From assembly GCA_021776465.1 (NCBI GenBank), contig JAJFFU010000113.1, positions 1-64,000 of the forward strand: a DNA stretch of 64,000 nucleotides. Direction: 5' to 3'. Made by a program: the position numbers and the translations under genes. Positions 56,787 through 64,000 of this stretch are shown one piece after another; the stretch's first letter is position 1; every line of letters starts with the position of its first letter. A model generated the notes under the pieces. The model was not told the origin of the DNA. It was given only the letters and a program-made list of their open reading frames with translations, and searched no databases. Source of the DNA: Parvularculaceae bacterium (lineage in GTDB: Bacteria > Pseudomonadota > Alphaproteobacteria > Caulobacterales > Parvularculaceae).

Positions 56787-57560
56787 ATGATAAGGGGAAA
56801 TGAACTCAATGAGCTTAGTACGTCTGAGTGGATCCATTTCACAAAGACGATTTGGGAGACGAATTATCCCCTTGATCTAACCTGGCCAGACAGAAAAATT
56901 TGCAGATGGACAAAGCAGCCACAGGTGATGAGGGATGTGATTTGTTTCTTTACACAAGGCGGGGATACAGTGCTGGATCCATTTGCAAATGTAGGATCTA
57001 CTCTTATTGGTGCAGCTATGTGTGGGCGTCCGTCTATGGGCATTGAAAAAGAGAAGGAATATATTCAAACTTTCAATGAGATGAGAAAGAAATACAGTGT
57101 GTATCATGGGCAGGTTGTGAAGGACGATGAAGGGGAGGTGGGGTTTAACCTCCTAAAGAATGCTAAGCTGTTTCACGAGGACGCAAAGAGGTATTTAGAG
57201 GCATTGAAATATGGGAGTGCAGATTTTGTTTTAACTTCTCCTCCATTTGGGCCGAATAATTTGGAACACCTTGAAGATTATGTGAGAGATTTCAAAAGAG
57301 TGGGCAGGCAAGTGTACCGTATCCTTGAAACCGGAAAATATTTCTGTTTCTTTATGGGTGACAGGTTTCACAACGGGAAATATATCCCTCTAGCACACAG
57401 GTTGGCTGTTGAAATGGAAGATGTGGGATTCAAATTGAAGGGTATGAGAGTTTGGGTAAACAAGGCAAAGCCGGTGAGTACGAAATCGTACGGGGTTGGT
57501 CAGGCTTTTGTTCCAAACATTGAACATGAGAATCTAATAATCTGCTGTAAGGAGAAATAA
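56787..57560 (+). CDS. DNA methyltransferase (N4/N6, beta-type order)
   Basis: The 257-residue enzyme has the SAM-binding VLDPFANVGSTLIGA segment (motif I, about residues 60-75) and the catalytic TSPPFG (motif IV, about residue 152), which transfers methyl to an exocyclic amino group. A DPF motif I preceding the catalytic motif resembles several phage N4/N6 methylases. It could protect phage DNA from host restriction. No restriction enzyme or specificity subunit is adjacent. Confidence 0.85.
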   Translation: MIRGNELNELSTSEWIHFTKTIWETNYPLDLTWPDRKICRWTKQPQVMRDVICFFTQGGDTVLDPFANVGSTLIGAAMCGRPSMGIEKEKEYIQTFNEMRKKYSVYHGQVVKDDEGEVGFNLLKNAKLFHEDAKRYLEALKYGSADFVLTSPPFGPNNLEHLEDYVRDFKRVGRQVYRILETGKYFCFFMGDRFHNGKYIPLAHRLAVEMEDVGFKLKGMRVWVNKAKPVSTKSYGVGQAFVPNIEHENLIICCKEK

Positions 57561-57561
57561 A

Positions 57562-57810
57562 ATGATAACAAGAGAGGATCTTGAAGTAGGCACTGAATTT
57601 AAATTTATTGGATGGAAATATCCAGCAAATTACAAAGGAAAAGTAATATATTTTGATAGGATGAGAATCACAGGATTTGACACCTATCTTGGCGAGGAAC
57701 AAATGCACGTTGAACTTCATAGTGAAAAAGATTCGTTTGCTTATTACAAATTTGGTTACTACGTAGATAAAGTGGTCGAACAACTAAACGAGTTCTGGGA
57801 CTGGAGCTAA
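57562..57810 (+). CDS. Hypothetical protein (82 aa)
   Basis: ATG 57562 follows AAGGAG in the end of the methylase. Beta-rich, aromatic, with no recognised motif. One of three small genes before the nicotinamide phosphoribosyltransferase. Confidence 0.55.
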   Translation: MITREDLEVGTEFKFIGWKYPANYKGKVIYFDRMRITGFDTYLGEEQMHVELHSEKDSFAYYKFGYYVDKVVEQLNEFWDWS

Positions 57811-57814
57811 AATA

Positions 57815-58030
57815 ATGTTTAGGCTTGTGGCTGAAGTAAATCACGGTGGGTGGGGGGTTTATGATGAACCCATTGCTACTTTTGATACACGTAAGCTAGC
57901 AGAGGATTATTTGGATGCATCTACTACGAAAGAATATCCTTACAGTGGTAAAAGCCTTATTCCACGCGGTACGATAAACGTAAGAATAGAAGAATATAAA
58001 TTTCCTCACAATCCACCGATTGATTTCTAA
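57815..58030 (+). CDS. Small hypothetical protein (71 aa)
   Basis: ATG 57815, four bases after the previous stop. Compact beta/alpha pattern with VAEVNHGGWGVYDEP at the start. TAA overlaps the next ATG by one base. Function unknown. Confidence 0.55.
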   Translation: MFRLVAEVNHGGWGVYDEPIATFDTRKLAEDYLDASTTKEYPYSGKSLIPRGTINVRIEEYKFPHNPPIDF

Positions 58031-58302
58031 TGGAAGATAGAATACAAGTATTTAGAGAAGAATCATTACTCATTGATGTATTTATTAGAGTGTGTGATTT
58101 TTTCGGATGGGATGACAAAAGAAAGGGGTTTCTTGCTTGGAGGTACGAGCAATTAATCGAATATTTTTATTGTTCATGGGTGTGTAATGAACGGTGTTAT
58201 CCTGGCGGGTGGAAAAAGGAACATGAGTATCAGTGGCATTGTGCTAAGCATTTCCCATGTACGTGGAGAATTGATTTTTGGTGGAAAAATAATATTGGAT
58301 AA
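58030..58302 (+). CDS. Aromatic-rich small protein (90 aa)
   Basis: Trp, Tyr, Phe and Cys are frequent (CSWVCNERCYPGG), so a compact metal-bound or disulfide fold is likely. Overlaps the previous stop. Not recognised. Confidence 0.55.
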   Translation: MEDRIQVFREESLLIDVFIRVCDFFGWDDKRKGFLAWRYEQLIEYFYCSWVCNERCYPGGWKKEHEYQWHCAKHFPCTWRIDFWWKNNIG

Positions 58303-58313
58303 AGGGGATAGAT

Positions 58314-59714
58314 ATGAAGATTTACAAAGATAATTTCATTCTCAATACGGATAGCTACAAGATTTCGCATTACAAGCAATATCCTGAGGGAACAGAATAT
58401 GTTTTCTCATACATTGAGGCGCGAGGTGGGAAGTACCCCGCAACATTGTTCTTTGGGCTACAGGCATTTATTAAAGAATATCTAGAGGGTGTAAGAATTA
58501 CTCTGTTGGATATCAATGAAGCAGAGGCTGTGTTCAAGAAGCATGGGTTTGCGGATTTTAATAGAGAGATGTGGGAGCATATTCTCTACCACTATGACGG
58601 TGCACTTCCGATCCGAATCAGAGCAGTCCCAGAAGGCACGGTAGTTCCTGTATCCAATGTTCTCGTGACATTAGAGAATACAGATCCTAAGTGTGCCGCG
58701 CTCACTTCGTACATCGAGACAGCCCTGCTAAGGGCTATCTGGTACCCGACAACTGTGGCTACTCTGTCGCACGGGATTAAAGAAACAATTAAGACGTACA
58801 TGGATTGTACATCTGAAAGCCTTGACGGGTTGCCGTTTAAGCTCCATGATTTTGGCGCTCGTGGCGTATCCTCAAGGGAAAGCGCTGGGCTTGGTGGCCT
58901 AGCTCACCTTGTGAATTTCATGGGCACAGACACCATTGAAGCACTGGTGTACGCCAACCACTACTACCAGGCAGACATCCTGGGCGACGAGATGCCTGGG
59001 TTCTCCATTCCTGCTGCTGAGCATAGCACGATCACTGCTTGGGGTAAGGAGAACGAGGCTGAGGCGTACAGAAATATGCTCAAAGCATATGGGCGAGAGG
59101 GAAGCCTTCTCGCTGTTGTGTCTGACTCGTATGATATCTACAATGCGTGTGAGAAGATTTGGGGCGAACAACTAAGGGCAGAGGTGATTGCTTCTGGGGC
59201 GACGGTTGTAATCCGTCCTGATAGCGGACATCCTCCGGATGTTGTACTGAAGTGTCTGAAGCTCCTTGAGGAGAAGTTTGGCAGCACAACGAACAGTAAA
59301 AATTACAGGCTCCTAAATAATGTTAGAGTTATCCAGGGTGATGGCATCGATGCTGAGATGCTCAAGACAATCCTTGTAACGATTGAGGAAGCGGGCTATG
59401 ATGCAGATAACCTGGCATTCGGTTGTGGTGGCGGATTGCTACAGAAGATGGATAGGGACACGTGCCAGTTCGCCATGAAGTGTAGCTCCATCACTGTTAA
59501 TGGTGAGGAGAGGGATGTATTCAAGGATCCCGTAACATCTAAGGCTAAGCACAGCAAGAAGGGTCGCCTGATGCTCTACACAAATAATGACGGGACATTC
59601 TTCACTGATCGTGAGGGAGTAAATCCTGAGGACAACGAAGCTCTCCGTACAGTGTTCGAGAATGGGAAGCTTCTGATCAACGAACACCTGAGCGACATTA
59701 GAGCGAGGCAATAA
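58314..59714 (+). CDS. nadV: Nicotinamide phosphoribosyltransferase
   Basis: The enzyme joins nicotinamide and PRPP to NMN, the first step of salvage NAD synthesis. The 466-residue protein has the family signatures: SDSYDIYN, LHDFGARGVSS, IPAAEHSTITAW, VIRPDSG and QGDGIDAEML. The last binding loop reads RPDSGHPP instead of the frequent RPDSGDP/NP. Phage homologues restore NAD after host NAD-depleting defences. No NMN adenylyltransferase is visible in this window. ATG 58314 follows GGGGATAG. Confidence 0.92.
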   Translation: MKIYKDNFILNTDSYKISHYKQYPEGTEYVFSYIEARGGKYPATLFFGLQAFIKEYLEGVRITLLDINEAEAVFKKHGFADFNREMWEHILYHYDGALPIRIRAVPEGTVVPVSNVLVTLENTDPKCAALTSYIETALLRAIWYPTTVATLSHGIKETIKTYMDCTSESLDGLPFKLHDFGARGVSSRESAGLGGLAHLVNFMGTDTIEALVYANHYYQADILGDEMPGFSIPAAEHSTITAWGKENEAEAYRNMLKAYGREGSLLAVVSDSYDIYNACEKIWGEQLRAEVIASGATVVIRPDSGHPPDVVLKCLKLLEEKFGSTTNSKNYRLLNNVRVIQGDGIDAEMLKTILVTIEEAGYDADNLAFGCGGGLLQKMDRDTCQFAMKCSSITVNGEERDVFKDPVTSKAKHSKKGRLMLYTNNDGTFFTDREGVNPEDNEALRTVFENGKLLINEHLSDIRARQ

Positions 59715-60139
59715 TGGGTATTGCAGAGAGAGGGAGGTATATCCTCAACCTTGACCAGTATAAATGCAATAATGGCCCTGAACATATAGGGAGAATTGAT
59801 CTTGCGTGCCCATACAACGATCAGTACGTTCTTAGGCTGCTCGTCAAGGAAGCATTTTCTGGCTATAATATTCCTTACGGACTTGAGTGGGCTGCTCCCC
59901 TCATCATGTCTGCCGAGAAATATCAGGCAGAAACTCTTGGAATAAGGCACTCATTTGTCTACGTAACTATTAGGCATGGAATTGTCAGGTCAGTAACGGA
60001 TGACGAATGGCACGTAGATGGATTCTCAATGAATATCTCTCACCTTCCTGAGCAGAACTATTTGTGGAGTAATGTATATCCTACAGAATATACTCGATGC
60101 GGCATTGTTTTTCCTAAAGACTTCAATCCTAAGAAATAA
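59714..60139 (+). CDS. Hypothetical protein, 5' part of a likely split gene
   Basis: ATG 59714 overlaps the previous TAA by one base. The 141-residue product has an ordered beta pattern ending EQNYLWSNVYPTEYTR. At its stop the coding signal seems to continue in another frame (see next gene), as if one base were inserted near 60133-60137. Cupin- or oxygenase-like folds are possible but unproved. Confidence 0.58.
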   Translation: MGIAERGRYILNLDQYKCNNGPEHIGRIDLACPYNDQYVLRLLVKEAFSGYNIPYGLEWAAPLIMSAEKYQAETLGIRHSFVYVTIRHGIVRSVTDDEWHVDGFSMNISHLPEQNYLWSNVYPTEYTRCGIVFPKDFNPKK

Positions 60140-60185
60140 GTTTTTCCAGCACTGTGATTCGGAATTTCCATTTGTTGTGGATACT

Positions 60186-60437
60186 ATGCTTGCGAGTAAC
60201 CAGTATGTGTGTGATCCGTATATAATTCATAAGAGGCCAACAGTTCCAGAGGGGAAAGTGCGGACGTTTGTCAGGGTGAGCCATGTGCCGATTGAGATTC
60301 CTGATGTGAACAATACACAGAATCCATTGATGCCTAAGAATTACGACAGAGATGGGGTAAAAGAATTCAGAGATAGTTTGGTAGATTATTGGGAGGAGGA
60401 ATTAGATGACGGAAACAGACGAACTTATTGTGGGTGA
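60186..60437 (+). CDS. Hypothetical protein, 3' part of a likely split gene
   Basis: ATG 60186 has no ribosome site, and the residues before it (SEFPFVVDT) look coding, so it is probably the C-terminal part of the preceding gene in a shifted frame. Contains VRVSHVPIEI and a DVNNTQNP segment. An alternative ATG at 60072 overlaps the previous gene out of frame. Confidence 0.45.
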   Translation: MLASNQYVCDPYIIHKRPTVPEGKVRTFVRVSHVPIEIPDVNNTQNPLMPKNYDRDGVKEFRDSLVDYWEEELDDGNRRTYCG

Positions 60438-60654
60438 CCGGTTTGAATATCACTGGAATAATCAGGACATAGCATTTACTGTGACCAAAATCACAGACAC
60501 CCACGTGCACTTTGAGTACGATGACCACTATAGATCATCAATCAATGTTCATTACAAATATAGAGGTAAAGAAAAGCGTGTGGGTAAAAAATTCTTGAGA
60601 GAATGGTTAAAGAAATATAGAAATTGGGGAGTAATAGAGGGTGAGGATAGATAA
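60406..60654 (+). CDS. Small beta-rich hypothetical protein (82 aa)
   Basis: ATG 60406 follows GAGGAGGAATT. Predicted beta barrel with GDRFEYHWNNQ and KYRGKEKRVGKKF, a basic surface. Overlaps its neighbours. Function unknown. Confidence 0.58.
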   Translation: MTETDELIVGDRFEYHWNNQDIAFTVTKITDTHVHFEYDDHYRSSINVHYKYRGKEKRVGKKFLREWLKKYRNWGVIEGEDR

Positions 60655-61423
60655 AAATAAGATTCAGAGAAGTGGCGAATTTGAGACGACAATTGACCTA
60701 TTGTATCTATTGCACAATCAAATCGAACAGGAAAAAAGAGGGAAGAGCGCTAATGGGTTCTCTCCCTCATTTATTTCTAGGTCAACATGTGAGAGAGCTT
60801 GGTTCTGGCATTATATACGCAAGGAACGCGAAGAATTTGTTTGGCCCAAGTTAGCTAGAGTGTTTAGCCTTGGACATGCTATTCATGATAGAATTCAAAA
60901 ACTTCTAATCCTCTCTGGCGTTTCTTCGGATGATAAAATTGAGGTGAGGCTCGAATCCGAAGAGTGGGGGATCCGAGGCTATGTTGATGGAATTATCATT
61001 GACAGAGATAACTCTCTTGTTCTGGAAATCAAGAGCATCAATGACAAGGGATTTATAAAGGTAGAGAAAGATGGGCCGAAGCGTGATCACGTCATTCAGG
61101 CCAACCTCTACATGTGGCTATTAGATCTTGACAAAGCCGTAATTTATTACGAGAATAAGAATGATAGCAGGCACATAGCCTACACATGCCAACGAGATGA
61201 TGGTATTATTGTGTGGTTAAAATCCATGATAAAGAAAGTGCGGACATACCATGCACTAAACCTCGTTCCAAGCATTGCATACAATCAATATGATTTCGAG
61301 TGCAAGTATTGCCCTTGGCAAGCCTCCTGTCAGAATATAGGCGGAGACAAGAAGAAGGGCGCAGATCAAAACAAAATGACAAAAGTAAAACAGAGTGGTA
61401 GAATAAGTATAACTTCTCCTTGA
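60641..61423 (+). CDS. Cas4/RecB-like PD-(D/E)XK nuclease with Fe-S motif
   Basis: GTG 60641 follows GGGGAGTAATAGAGG. The N-terminal SRSTCERAWFWHYIRK, then LGHAIHDRIQ, GYVDGIIIDRDNSLVLEIKSIN (nuclease core with Asp, Glu and Lys) and C-terminal CKYCPWQASC. One Cys near the start plus three near the end is the Cas4/AddB four-cysteine pattern for an iron-sulfur cluster. Likely a DNA end-processing or recombination nuclease. Confidence 0.85.
   Translation: MRIDKNKIQRSGEFETTIDLLYLLHNQIEQEKRGKSANGFSPSFISRSTCERAWFWHYIRKEREEFVWPKLARVFSLGHAIHDRIQKLLILSGVSSDDKIEVRLESEEWGIRGYVDGIIIDRDNSLVLEIKSINDKGFIKVEKDGPKRDHVIQANLYMWLLDLDKAVIYYENKNDSRHIAYTCQRDDGIIVWLKSMIKKVRTYHALNLVPSIAYNQYDFECKYCPWQASCQNIGGDKKKGADQNKMTKVKQSGRISITSP
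61376..61404 (+). promoter_or_regulatory. Possible sigma70-type promoter before ribonucleotide reductase
   Basis: ATGACA (61376-61381), 17 bases, TAGAAT (61399-61404), each one mismatch from consensus. It would drive the ribonucleotide reductase gene from about 61411. Confidence 0.48.
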
Positions 61424-61429
61424 GGTGAC

Positions 61430-64000
61430 ATGTATCAGTACGAAGACGTAAAAAAGAAGACATTAGAATATTTTGATAATGATGAATTGGCAACAGATGT
61501 TTGGATAGACAAATATGCATTGAGAGATAATGATGGGAGCCTTATGGAGGATGATCCCTCCATGATGCACAGAAGGCTTTCTAAGGAATTTGCACGTATA
61601 GAGAGCAAATATCCCAATCCGATGAGCGAAGAGGAAATATACGGTCTTTTAGAGGGGTTTAAATATATCGTACCGCAGGGATCTCCCATGAGCGCTATAG
61701 GCAATGATTATCAGTATCAAAGCCTCTCTAACTGTTTTGTGAAAGGAACACAAATCTATACAGAGCATGGCGGTGTGATCAATATCGAAGACGCCAAGAT
61801 TGGTGATCGAATTATTACACACAGAGGAAGATATAAGGAAATTTCTCAAATTCACGAGAATGACCTAGGGGGGAGAACTGTATATGACTTCAAGTGCTAT
61901 AAGACCCCAAATACGCAAGTTACTGAAAATCATGAGTTTTGGTCTATTACTAAAGAACAAATTGAATGGGGTGAGTCTCCGCAATGGAATAGTGTAGGCA
62001 AATTACGTAAAGGTGATTATGTAGCTATACCTAATTACTCCTATCCTGAAAGTATCGATTGCGCCATTAGGGCATTAGATATATCTGTCTTAGAATATCC
62101 AGATAAGTACTCCTTAGATGTTGGAGAGTATAAAGTAACCATGGTTACTAACTATTCAAATCACCTAGGGACAAAGTGCAAACAAAGGCACAAGAAGTCT
62201 GTAAATAAGATCTGGAGAATCAATAATGATTTTGCTTTTTTCTTAGGGCTATGGTATGGCGATGGTTGTATTTTTTCAGATCATGATGTATTGAGAGGCA
62301 TAACATTTACTTTTGGATCTCATGAAAGAGTTAGCTTGGTCGATTTTGTTGTTCGACATGGCGAAAAAATGTTTGGACTAAAAGCCGATGTAAATGATAA
62401 TAGTCATATTGATGGAACCATTCAGGTAGTGTTTCATTCGCATCTTGTTGCTCAAGTATTTAATCAGTTATTCGGTCGCGGGTGTGGTGGCAAGAAGATG
62501 GTAGAGCGCGTTAATGGTTGGAATGATGAAATGGTCATGAATTTGTTTGGCGGATTGATTTCGTCTGATGGAACAGTGACAAAAGTAGGGGATGTCAGAG
62601 TTGTACTACATAATGAGGGCCTTATTAAATCTTTCTATCATCTAGGAAGGTCAAGAGGGATGCTTTTAGGCATTTCTAATTCTGGTAAAACTTGGAGGAT
62701 AGATTGGCCAAAAAATCACGGAATTATTGATTATGTAACCAAAGAATATACTGATAATCGAGTAAAAATTGCCAGGGATGCTAAATCTAGCAGGCTCTAT
62801 TTTATAGAGATTGATGGTGTTAAATTTGTTCAGGTCACTGGAAAATCTAAGGCTCAAATTGACGATGAAAAAGTATATACTATTGGTGTTAATGGAGATC
62901 ATTCTTATTCAGTAGAGGGGTTGATTTGTAAAAATTGTTTTGTAGTGGCTCCACCAAAGGACAGCTACGGCGGCATCTGTTACACAGACCAACAGATGAT
63001 TCAGCTTATGAAACGCAGGGGTGGAGTCGGGTTCGACATTTCCAATATTCGCCCTAAGGATATGGGCGTTCTCAACGCTGCCAAGACGACAGATGGTATT
63101 TCCTGTTTCATGGAGCGATACAGCAACAGCACGCGCGAAGTGGCTCAAAAGGGCAGGCGCGGAGCACTTATGCTCACTATCGATGTCAGGCATCCAGAGA
63201 TTGAGACATTTATCAATATCAAGCGTGACTTAAAAAAGGTCACAGGTGCCAACATCAGCATTAAGGTGACAGATGATTTCATGTCTGCAGCAGTAGCAGA
63301 TAAACCTTATGTGTTACGTTGGCCTGTAAATGCCCAGGAAGATAGCGAGGCTAAAATAATGAAGACTGTCATGGCTCGCAGCATTTGGGATAAAATTATT
63401 GACAGCGCTCACTCCATGGCAGAGCCTGGAATACTGTTCTGGGACAATGTGAGGAATCAATCTCCAGCAGACGTATATGAAGGCTATGAAAGCACTTCAA
63501 CAAACCCGTGTTTTGGGCCTAATGAGTTTTTGCTAACAGACCAAGGATATAAGACATTTGAGGAATTAGAAGGTTTAGGCGAAATAACAATAATCAATAA
63601 AGATGGCGATACTGCAAAGTCTAGGGTATGGAAATCGGGGAAAAAGGAAGTTATCACACTTAAAAATAGCTTAGGTGAAGAGACAGTGTGCACACCCAAT
63701 CATGTTTGGATGACTAATGATGGCAAGGAAGTAAAAGCCCAGCATTTAAAAGGGAAAAGGCTCATGCCTTTTGTTTCACCTACCCCGCTTTATGATCAGA
63801 GTAAACATATTGTTAAACTAGGTTTTATTCAGGGTGATGGAAACCTATCTCGCCTGGACGATAATTTACATCCTGGGCATCGTGGATTTGAAATAAATAT
63901 CGGTGAAAAGGATGATGATATTCTTGACCTATTTGGCTTTAGAAGAGAGGATGGTGACGATGGGAGATCTTTCTATACTTCTGAATTTTATGAGAATTGT
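61430..64000 (+). CDS. Ribonucleotide reductase large subunit with inteins, incomplete
   Basis: The gene runs past the window end. ATG 61430 follows GAGGTG. Extein blocks: GSPMSAIGN, SNCFVVAPP (after splicing), DSYGGICYTD, KRRGGVGFDIS, TREVAQKGRRGALM and VTGANIS, with a STNPC active-site motif at the end. No ATP cone is seen, and the N-terminus and motif order resemble class II (B12-dependent) reductases, but class assignment is not certain. One full intein lies at 61733-62935 and a second begins at 63509. Reduces ribonucleotides to deoxyribonucleotides for phage DNA synthesis. Confidence 0.9.
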   Translation, partial: MYQYEDVKKKTLEYFDNDELATDVWIDKYALRDNDGSLMEDDPSMMHRRLSKEFARIESKYPNPMSEEEIYGLLEGFKYIVPQGSPMSAIGNDYQYQSLSNCFVKGTQIYTEHGGVINIEDAKIGDRIITHRGRYKEISQIHENDLGGRTVYDFKCYKTPNTQVTENHEFWSITKEQIEWGESPQWNSVGKLRKGDYVAIPNYSYPESIDCAIRALDISVLEYPDKYSLDVGEYKVTMVTNYSNHLGTKCKQRHKKSVNKIWRINNDFAFFLGLWYGDGCIFSDHDVLRGITFTFGSHERVSLVDFVVRHGEKMFGLKADVNDNSHIDGTIQVVFHSHLVAQVFNQLFGRGCGGKKMVERVNGWNDEMVMNLFGGLISSDGTVTKVGDVRVVLHNEGLIKSFYHLGRSRGMLLGISNSGKTWRIDWPKNHGIIDYVTKEYTDNRVKIARDAKSSRLYFIEIDGVKFVQVTGKSKAQIDDEKVYTIGVNGDHSYSVEGLICKNCFVVAPPKDSYGGICYTDQQMIQLMKRRGGVGFDISNIRPKDMGVLNAAKTTDGISCFMERYSNSTREVAQKGRRGALMLTIDVRHPEIETFINIKRDLKKVTGANISIKVTDDFMSAAVADKPYVLRWPVNAQEDSEAKIMKTVMARSIWDKIIDSAHSMAEPGILFWDNVRNQSPADVYEGYESTSTNPCFGPNEFLLTDQGYKTFEELEGLGEITIINKDGDTAKSRVWKSGKKEVITLKNSLGEETVCTPNHVWMTNDGKEVKAQHLKGKRLMPFVSPTPLYDQSKHIVKLGFIQGDGNLSRLDDNLHPGHRGFEINIGEKDDDILDLFGFRREDGDDGRSFYTSEFYENC
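61733..62935 (+). other. Intein with LAGLIDADG endonuclease in ribonucleotide reductase (401 aa)
   Basis: Starts CFVKGTQIYTEHGG, block B TPNTQVTENHEF, ends SYSVEGLICKN, with Cys as the next extein residue. Endonuclease dodecapeptides FFLGLWYGDG and LFGGLISSDG are present. It interrupts SLSN / CFVVAPP, at a redox-active cysteine of the enzyme. Confidence 0.93.
63509..64000 (+). other. Second intein in ribonucleotide reductase, truncated by the window end
   Basis: Starts CFGPNEFLLTDQGYKTFEEL after STSTNP, block B ETVCTPNHVWM, and first LAGLIDADG motif LGFIQGDGNLS. Its end is outside the window. Insertion is at the Cys of the STNPC active-site motif. Confidence 0.9.

Noticed and set aside
1-64000. 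Genes on the minus strand
   Set aside because: All minus-strand open frames lie opposite clear + strand genes, lack ribosome sites and have no recognisable domains.
1-64000. CRISPR array or insertion sequence
   Set aside because: No regularly spaced direct repeats, transposase or flanking inverted repeats were found. The only exact tandem repeat is the 42-base duplication at 51917.

Overview
The window is a stretch of a large, A+T-rich tailed-phage (Caudoviricetes) genome. Every convincing gene lies on the + strand. Genes are small, tightly packed, usually overlap by 1-30 bases and are led by GGAG-type ribosome sites. A large terminase, nucleotide-metabolism enzymes, scattered tRNAs and many short unknown proteins all point to a virus, not a bacterial chromosome. 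The host is not identifiable from this DNA. The sigma70-type promoters (TTGACA, 17 bp, TATAAT) and the lipobox-bearing lipoproteins fit a typical bacterium, perhaps Gram-negative.

Layout. 1-8 kb: flavin-dependent thymidylate synthase, a DUF5662-like protein, an RlaP-type nucleotidyltransferase, dUTPase and a glycosyltransferase, among small unknown proteins. 8-20 kb: a sigma-like protein, Zn-ribbon proteins, a 2H phosphoesterase, two WYL-like proteins, a possible small terminase, then the large terminase interrupted by two inteins. 20-35 kb: a probable virion module with a 1495-residue mosaic protein, a family of otherwise unrelated proteins sharing a short N-terminal motif, a metallophosphoesterase, a metalloprotease-like lipoprotein, an ADP-ribosyltransferase-like polyvalent protein and a DUF192 protein. 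35-41 kb: HAD phosphatase, first tRNA cluster, HD hydrolase, patatin-like lipase and possible surface or decoration proteins. 41-48 kb: type II glutamine synthetase, thermonuclease, a broken VOC gene, a nucleotide-sugar and glycosyltransferase set, and a SpoT/MESH1-like hydrolase. 48-51 kb: second tRNA cluster with odd tRNA-sized structures and a sulfotransferase. 51-64 kb: coiled-coil protein, lipoprotein, GDP-mannose 4,6-dehydratase, DNA methyltransferase, nicotinamide phosphoribosyltransferase, Cas4-like nuclease, and a ribonucleotide reductase with one complete intein and the start of a second.

How the genes fit together. ThyX, dUTPase, ribonucleotide reductase and the HD nucleotidase-like protein would build dNTP pools. 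Nicotinamide phosphoribosyltransferase and glutamine synthetase would support NAD and nitrogen supply. Sugar dehydratases, glycosyltransferases and a sulfotransferase could remodel a glycan on DNA, virion or host surface. The MESH1-like hydrolase, 2H phosphoesterase and NAD-salvage enzyme could blunt host stress or immune signalling. These pathway roles are inferred from families.

The most unusual signals are: two genes ending at canonical A_AAA_AAG slippery heptamers, one followed by a cysteine-rich -1 frame that runs almost to the terminator; inteins placed exactly in catalytic motifs of terminase and ribonucleotide reductase; a recurrent N-terminal tag on probable virion or cargo proteins; and structurally aberrant tRNAs.
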